Below are positions 57,934-64,000 of a DNA stretch of 64,000 bases, one piece after another. This DNA is from Nocardioides caldifontis (GTDB taxonomy: Bacteria > Actinomycetota > Actinomycetes > Propionibacteriales > Nocardioidaceae), in NCBI RefSeq assembly GCF_008087345.1, contig NZ_ML701735.1, positions 557,010-621,009 on the forward strand, read 5' to 3'. Under the pieces are notes generated by a model. The model did no database searches. It was not told where the DNA came from and saw only the letters and a list, made by a program, of their open reading frames with translations. Each line of letters begins with the position of its first letter. Positions within the stretch are counted from its first letter, which is position 1. The translations under genes and the position numbers were made by a program.

Positions 57934-59034
57934 ATGGCAGAGGTGCACCACGGGCTCGAGGGAGTCGTGGCGTTCGAGACCGAGATCGCGGAGCCGGACA
58001 AGGAGGGCTCGGCCCTGCGCTACCGGGGCGTCGACATCGAGGACCTCGCGGGGCGGGTCCCGTTCGAGAAGGTCTGGGGGCTGCTGATCGACGGGAAGTA
58101 CGAGCCCGGGCTGCCGCCCGCCGAGCCCTACAACATCCCGATCCACACCGGCGACGTCCGCGCCGACGTGCAGGCCGCCGTCGCGATGCTCGCGCCGATG
58201 CTGGGGATGCGGCAGACCTACGACATCTCCGACGAGGAGGCCCGCGAGGACCTCAGCCGCGTCGCGGTGATGGTGCTGTCGTACGCCGCGCAGGCCGCCC
58301 GTGGCCTCGGGCTCCCGATCGTCCCGCAGCGGGAGGTCGACAAGGGCAGCTCGCTCGCCGAGAAGTTCCTGATCCGCTGGAAGGGCGAGGCGGACCCCGA
58401 CCACGTCAAGGCGATCGACGCCTACTGGAGCTCCGCCGCCGAGCACGGGATGAACGCCTCGACGTTCACCGCCCGGGTGATCACCTCCACCGGTGCCGAC
58501 GTCGCCGCGGCGTTCTCCGGGGCGATCGGCGCGATGAGCGGCCCGCTGCACGGCGGCGCTCCCTCCCGGGTGCTCGGGATGATCGAGGAGGTCGAGCGGT
58601 CGGGCGACGCCCGCGCGTACGTCAAGGGGCTGCTCGACAAGGGCGAGCGGCTCATGGGGTTCGGCCACCGCGTCTACCGCGCCGAGGACCCGCGGGCGCG
58701 GGTGCTGCGGCGCACCGCCAAAGAGCTGGCCAGCCCGCGCTACGAGGTCGCCGAGGAGCTGGAGAAGGCCGCCCTGGCCGAGCTCCGCGAGCGGCGCCCC
58801 GACCGGGTGCTGGAGACCAACGTGGAGTTCTGGGCGGCGATCGTCCTCGACTTCGCCGAGGTCCCGGCGCACATGTTCACCTCGATGTTCACCTGCGCCC
58901 GCACCGGTGGCTGGTCGGCGCACATCCTGGAGCAGAAGCGCACGGGGCGGCTGATCCGCCCGTCCGCGGTGTACGTCGGCCCGGGCGAGCGGCCGGCCTC
59001 CGAGGTCGAGGGGTGGGACCCCGCCTGGGGGTGA
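57934..59034 (+). CDS. Citrate synthase family protein (citrate synthase 2-type)
   Basis: A 366-residue protein of the short, single-domain-type citrate synthases of actinobacteria. GLEGVVAFETEIAEPDKEGSALRYRGVDIEDLA starts it. Catalytic residues can be placed in HGMNASTFTARVITSTGADVAAAFSGAIGAMSGPLHGGAPSRVLGMI (His in PLHGG), GFGHRVYRAEDPRARVL (His/Arg) and the Asp region VLDFAEVPAHMFTSMFTCARTGGWSAHILEQ. It condenses acetyl-CoA (or propionyl-CoA in methylcitrate synthase) with oxaloacetate; the choice is not settled by sequence. ATG 57934 with GAGGGGAG upstream. Confidence 0.92.
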   Translation: MAEVHHGLEGVVAFETEIAEPDKEGSALRYRGVDIEDLAGRVPFEKVWGLLIDGKYEPGLPPAEPYNIPIHTGDVRADVQAAVAMLAPMLGMRQTYDISDEEAREDLSRVAVMVLSYAAQAARGLGLPIVPQREVDKGSSLAEKFLIRWKGEADPDHVKAIDAYWSSAAEHGMNASTFTARVITSTGADVAAAFSGAIGAMSGPLHGGAPSRVLGMIEEVERSGDARAYVKGLLDKGERLMGFGHRVYRAEDPRARVLRRTAKELASPRYEVAEELEKAALAELRERRPDRVLETNVEFWAAIVLDFAEVPAHMFTSMFTCARTGGWSAHILEQKRTGRLIRPSAVYVGPGERPASEVEGWDPAWG

Positions 59035-59040
59035 CCGGCG

Positions 59041-59976
59041 TCAGTGGGCCGGGACCCGGGTCAGCCAGTAGCGGGCGTTCTCCGGGTCCGGGTTGCCGAA
59101 CCTCGCGTTGACCGCCCACAGCGAGTGGCCGACCAGCGCGACGGTCGTCGGCACGTCGAAGTCGGAGCTGCTCTGCTCGGCGACCAGCCGCGCGTGGCGC
59201 AGCCGCGGCGAGAGCTCGAGCGTCGCGACCAGGTCCAGCTGGTTGCGTACGACGTGCAGCAGCCGGCCGTCGAGCTCCATCCCGTCACCGGCGGTGAGCG
59301 GGTAGCCGCCGGTGCGGACGCGGAAGGTGCGCCCGCTCGCCGGATCGATCCGGAACAGCCGGCCGGTGTTGCTCTGCACCGCCAGCAGCCGCCCCTTGGA
59401 GGCCACGATGCCGTTGAGGTTGAACCCGGGCTCGTGCTCCAGCGCCCCCGTGAGCCGGAGGATGCGGGCCGCGCGAGGAGGCGGCAGCTTCCTCCCGTGG
59501 AGCGGCACCACGGCGAGCCTCTGGTTCACCGAGTCGGTCACGAAGACGCCGGCACGGGTGACGACGAGATCGTTGAGGAACCGGTCCGCCAGCGGGCGGA
59601 ACCGGTAGGTGCGGACGACCTTCCCGGTGCGCGCGTCGTGGGCGCGGACCACCGAGGTCGCTCCCCCCGCCACCCAGACGAGGCCGCGGCGCGCGTCGTG
59701 GTCGACGCCGACGGCCACCCGGCCCCGCTTGCCCGCGGCGATCGTCTTGTGGGACCGGGTGCGGGGGTCGACCCGGCGGATCGACCCGTCGGCCAGCGAG
59801 CCGACGTAGAGCCGCCGGCCGTCGGTGGTGACCCCCTCGGGCTGGTAGCCGCGCGGCAGATTGATCCGGTCGGGCAGGTGGTCGGTCACGTCGGGCGGTG
59901 AGGCGGCCGCCGGGGCGGCGGTGGCCAGCCCGGTGGCGAGGCAGGCGAGGACGGCGGCGGCGCGGCGACGGCTCAT
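59041..59976 (-). CDS. Secreted SMP-30/NHL-like beta-propeller protein
   Basis: A 311-residue exported protein. Its Arg-rich signal MSRRRAAAVLACLATGLATAAPAAA is followed by repeated propeller strands of the type RLYVGSLADGSIRRVDPRTR and GRLLAVQSNTGRLFRIDPASG. Calcium- or metal-site residues of true gluconolactonases are not clearly recognisable, so enzymatic activity is uncertain. ATG 59976 with GGGAGG upstream. It converges with citrate synthase (6 bp between stops). Unknown role in the envelope. Confidence 0.75.
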   Translation of the reverse strand: MSRRRAAAVLACLATGLATAAPAAASPPDVTDHLPDRINLPRGYQPEGVTTDGRRLYVGSLADGSIRRVDPRTRSHKTIAAGKRGRVAVGVDHDARRGLVWVAGGATSVVRAHDARTGKVVRTYRFRPLADRFLNDLVVTRAGVFVTDSVNQRLAVVPLHGRKLPPPRAARILRLTGALEHEPGFNLNGIVASKGRLLAVQSNTGRLFRIDPASGRTFRVRTGGYPLTAGDGMELDGRLLHVVRNQLDLVATLELSPRLRHARLVAEQSSSDFDVPTTVALVGHSLWAVNARFGNPDPENARYWLTRVPAH

Positions 59977-60044
59977 GGACCCTCCCGAGAGGTGCGGTCG
60001 TCCCGCCATCCTGCGCCTCCTGCGACGCCGCGGCAACGACCGGA

Positions 60045-60230
60045 TCAGCCCTCCTCGGACACGTTCCCCCCGCCCTGACCGTCTGGCTCCGGCGCCTCGG
60101 CGGGCTCGACCGCGGTCTGCGGCCAGTCGGGGTCGACCCCCGGGATGTCGGTGCGCACCTGGTCGGGGTCGGGCGCTGCGGGGGTGTGCGGCTCGTCGTG
60201 GGGTCCGGGCTCGGCGGGGTTCGTGCTCAT
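60045..60230 (-). CDS. Small acidic Pro-rich protein of unknown function
   Basis: A 61-residue hydrophilic protein rich in Pro, Asp and Glu (MSTNPAEPGPHDEPHTPAAPDPD at the start), with no hydrophobic part and a GGGNVSEEG end. No family recognised and no motif. ATG 60230 has GTAGGG 10-15 nt upstream. It lies 9 bp after the GNAT gene's stop on the same strand, so it may be co-transcribed with it. Coding status is moderately likely only. Confidence 0.55.
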   Translation of the reverse strand: MSTNPAEPGPHDEPHTPAAPDPDQVRTDIPGVDPDWPQTAVEPAEAPEPDGQGGGNVSEEG

Positions 60231-60239
60231 GGCCGATCC

Positions 60240-61930
<1,691 letters not shown>

Positions 61931-61946
61931 CGCGGCCGGGAGCCGC

Positions 61947-63413
61947 TCAGGCGGCCGGCTTCGTCGGCTCCCGCACCCACGTCCCGAAGAAGTCGTCGAG
62001 CTCCTCGCCCGAGACGTCCTCGTAGACGTCGACGAGCTGCTCGGTGGTCGCGGTGCCGTCCGCATGGCGCCGCAGCCACAGCCGCGCCCCGGCGAAGAAG
62101 TCGTCGTCGCCGAGCCGTAGCCGCAGTGCGTGGAGCGTGGCGGCGCCCCGGTCGTACACCGCACCGGCGAACAGCCCGGTGGGGCCGGGGTCGGCGACGA
62201 CGACGCTCCAGAACGAGGAGTCAGCGGGAATCGCCATGACGTCCTCGAACTGCTCCTGCGCGGTGTCGCCCCCGTCGTGCTCGGTCCACAGCCAGGTGAG
62301 GTACGTCGCCCACCCCTCGTTGAGCCAGATGTCCCGCCAACGCCGGGGGCTCACCGAGTTGCCGAACCACTGGTGGCCGACCTCGTGGGCGACCGTGCCC
62401 TCGTTCGCGACACCGGAGTACACCGGCCGGGTCTGGGTCTCCAGCGCGTAGCCGACGCTGTCGTCGTCGACGATCGCGCCGGCTGCGACGAACGGGTAGC
62501 GGCCGAAGAGGCTCTCGAAGTAGTCGATCATCCGCGGCTGCTCCGCCAGGCTGGCGTCCGTGGTGGCGAGCGCCGCCGGCGGCAGGTCGGCGTCCACCGC
62601 GTCGATGATCGGCACCCCGCTCGCGCTGCGGTACGTCGGTCGCAGGTCGAAGTTCCCGATCGAGGCCGTGCTCAGGTAGCTCGCCTGCGGGTCGGGAGCC
62701 TTCCACCACCACGTCGTCGTCCCGCCACGGGTGACTGGCTTGCGTGCCGGGAGCCCGTTGGCGACCGCGGTCAGCCCTGCGGGCACGGTGATCTCGAAGC
62801 TGTAGGTCGCCTTGTCCGTCGGGCGGTCGTTGACCGGGTACCACGTCATCGCAGCCTCGGGCTCGTTGACGACGATCGCGCCGTCGGCGGTCGTGACCCA
62901 GCCGTAGAGCACCCCCTCGATGTCGGTCGGCCGGGTGGTCGCACCGCCGTACATGACCACGACGTGGACCGGCTTCCCCTTGTGCAGCACGCCGCGCGGA
63001 CGCACCGTCAGCTCCCAGCGTCGCTGGGCGTCGTCCTGCTCCTGGGTGAACCGCGCCGGCTTCCCTCCGACGCGGACCCAGCGGACGTCGAGCCCGCGGA
63101 GGTCGAGGTTGAACGAGGAGAGCTTCCGGGTCGGTACCAGCCGGATCGTGGCCTTGCCCTCGAGATGGCCGCTGAGCTGACCCTGCGGCACGGACGGGTC
63201 GGCGGGCGGCCGGTAGTCGAGGTCGAGGTGGTAGTGGCGGACGTCGTAGCCGCCGTTGCCGGAGTAGGGGAAGTACGGGTCGCCTCCGCCGGGTGCTCCG
63301 GCCACCGGGCGCCCGCCACCCGGAGGGGCCGACGTGGCCCAGGGCGCCGGGGCGAGGGTGAGCGCGACGGCAGCGGCGGTCGAGGCGACGGTGAGACGGG
63401 TCGGCTGAGCCAT
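61947..63413 (-). CDS. Secreted M1 family metallopeptidase
   Basis: A 488-residue exported peptidase: signal peptide (1-28), Gly/Pro-rich spacer, N-terminal saddle domain from about 55, and the catalytic domain with HEVGHQWFGNS (H343, E344, H347) and NEGWATYL (E366 third ligand). The segment before it reads SVGYALETQTRPVY, the form found in bacterial M1 enzymes in place of GAMEN, so exopeptidase specificity may differ. It lacks the long C-terminal helical domain, ending soon after the catalytic core. ATG 63413. Likely digests peptides outside the cell. Confidence 0.92.
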   Translation of the reverse strand: MAQPTRLTVASTAAAVALTLAPAPWATSAPPGGGRPVAGAPGGGDPYFPYSGNGGYDVRHYHLDLDYRPPADPSVPQGQLSGHLEGKATIRLVPTRKLSSFNLDLRGLDVRWVRVGGKPARFTQEQDDAQRRWELTVRPRGVLHKGKPVHVVVMYGGATTRPTDIEGVLYGWVTTADGAIVVNEPEAAMTWYPVNDRPTDKATYSFEITVPAGLTAVANGLPARKPVTRGGTTTWWWKAPDPQASYLSTASIGNFDLRPTYRSASGVPIIDAVDADLPPAALATTDASLAEQPRMIDYFESLFGRYPFVAAGAIVDDDSVGYALETQTRPVYSGVANEGTVAHEVGHQWFGNSVSPRRWRDIWLNEGWATYLTWLWTEHDGGDTAQEQFEDVMAIPADSSFWSVVVADPGPTGLFAGAVYDRGAATLHALRLRLGDDDFFAGARLWLRRHADGTATTEQLVDVYEDVSGEELDDFFGTWVREPTKPAA

Positions 63414-63453
63414 GGCGACCTCCCGAGTGGGTCACCCGACCGTAGGACCCGGT

Positions 63454-64000
63454 TCAGCGGGCGCGCCAGCGCCGGGACCGACCGGTCCAGCACACCAGCG
63501 CGACGACGGCCCCGGCGAGCAGCGCGGCGCCGGTCCAGGTCCGCGCCGACCAGCCGTCGTCCTCCTCGGCGGCGGGGTCGGTGGGCTCGCGGCTCGTCGT
63601 GCCTTCCTGCTCCGGGGCGGGCGGCGGCTCCATCGCCCGCAGCAGCTCGTCCGGGAACGCCACGGCGACCACCTCGGCACGCCGCCCCTCGCTGGACAGC
63701 AGCAGCGCGCGGCCGCCGTCGGTGACCGCGAGCCCCTCGCCCTGCCGCTGGTGCGGCAGCCCGAAGCGGCCGAGGCTCTCCCACGTCCGGGCGTCGAGCA
63801 CGGCGGCCGAGGAGTAGGTCCGCACCACCACGTGGCGGCCGTCGGGGAGGAACGCTCCGTCGGTCACCATCCCGTCCACCTCGCCCACGGGACGCAGCAC
63901 GGTGGTCCCGCCCTCGGCGAGCCGTTCCGGGGCGGTGTAGACCTTGCCGCCGAGGAGCCCCTTGCTCACGACGAGGAGCCTTCCGGTCCGCGGGTGGACC
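63454..64000 (-). CDS. Membrane-anchored propeller-like protein, C-terminal part (5' truncated by window)
   Basis: Open to the right edge. The visible 181 residues begin HPRTGRLLVVSKGLLGGKVYTAPERL, a beta-propeller-like strand set with the VSKG turn. Further strands follow (VTDGAFLPDGRHVVVRTYSSAAVLDARTW and LAVTDGGRALLLSSEGRRAEVVAV), then an acidic linker and one membrane helix at the end (TWTGAALLAGAVVALVCWTG) with a basic cytoplasmic tail. The type I-like topology suggests an extracellular propeller. No function assignable. It lies 40 bp upstream of the M1 peptidase gene on the same strand. Confidence 0.7.
   Translation of the reverse strand, partial: VHPRTGRLLVVSKGLLGGKVYTAPERLAEGGTTVLRPVGEVDGMVTDGAFLPDGRHVVVRTYSSAAVLDARTWESLGRFGLPHQRQGEGLAVTDGGRALLLSSEGRRAEVVAVAFPDELLRAMEPPPAPEQEGTTSREPTDPAAEEDDGWSARTWTGAALLAGAVVALVCWTGRSRRWRAR

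Overview
This is a 64 kb stretch of a very GC-rich actinobacterial chromosome. The genes use frequent GTG/TTG starts, ATGA/GTGA stop-start overlaps and G/C third positions. The gene set (SepX/GlpR divisome protein, DtxR-type iron repressor, GlgA/GlgC, LCP protein, FmdB-type zinc ribbon, DUF2277) and the gene order galU-like / moeA / moaC / mog / GNAT / sepX fit a Nocardioidaceae-like actinobacterium. Genus is an inference; nothing here fixes it. Most of the window is ordinary chromosomal core. I found no transposase, integrase, rRNA or CRISPR array.

Layout. 1-4.3 kb: end of a homocysteine methyltransferase-type gene, acyl-ACP desaturase, secreted hydrolase, YnfA protein, peptidoglycan amidase. 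4.3-9.8 kb: minus-strand operon MaoC - OsmC - FAD oxidoreductase - giant SARP-type regulator, preceded by three 11-bp-phased direct repeats. 10-18 kb: AzlC-like exporter, hemolysin III, then an iron block: a Fe(III) ABC transporter (three genes) and, convergent to it, a one-gene adenylation-carrier-acyltransferase fusion. Both ends of the iron block carry DtxR/IdeR-like iron boxes lying over the -10 element, and a DtxR-family repressor is encoded at 48.5 kb. 18.3-22.7 kb: a four-gene operon of a small helical protein, two STAND-like P-loop NTPases and a winged-helix/TPR protein, next to tRNA-Ala. This is the least explained part of the window and resembles a signalling or conflict (immune-like) module. 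22.7-33 kb: a block with mycobacterial-like gene content: SepX/GlpR, GNAT, Mog, MoaC, MoeA/Glp, UGP-type uridylyltransferase, 5-formyl-THF cyclo-ligase, penicillin acylase, FmdB zinc ribbon with a CIRCE element, SAF/CpaB protein, MscL. 33-39 kb: epimerase, divergent glgA/glgC, TetR, LCP, tRNA-Arg. 39-42 kb: a TetR-controlled operon (esterase, DoxX, MBL) with two operator copies. 42-52 kb: decarboxylase, lytic transglycosylase, enoyl-reductase-like oxidoreductase, secreted beta-propeller, DUF2277, DtxR, photolyase, PNPOx-like, MFS. 52.3-52.7 kb: no ordinary gene, but a 12-codon ORF with a strong Shine-Dalgarno followed by a structured stretch ending in a strong terminator. 52.7-57 kb: TetR - ABC - ABC exporter operon with a near-perfect operator. 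57-64 kb: PdxH, citrate synthase, secreted propeller-like protein, small acidic ORF, GNAT, SerC, M1 metallopeptidase, and a truncated membrane-anchored protein.

Regulation visible in sequence: at least eleven genes start 6-8 nt downstream of a TANNNT -10 hexamer, the arrangement of actinobacterial leaderless mRNAs. The clearest case is the 36-bp glgA/glgC divergent region, where two such promoters interlock. All coordinates come from direct reading; functions come from motif recognition and no database search was possible.
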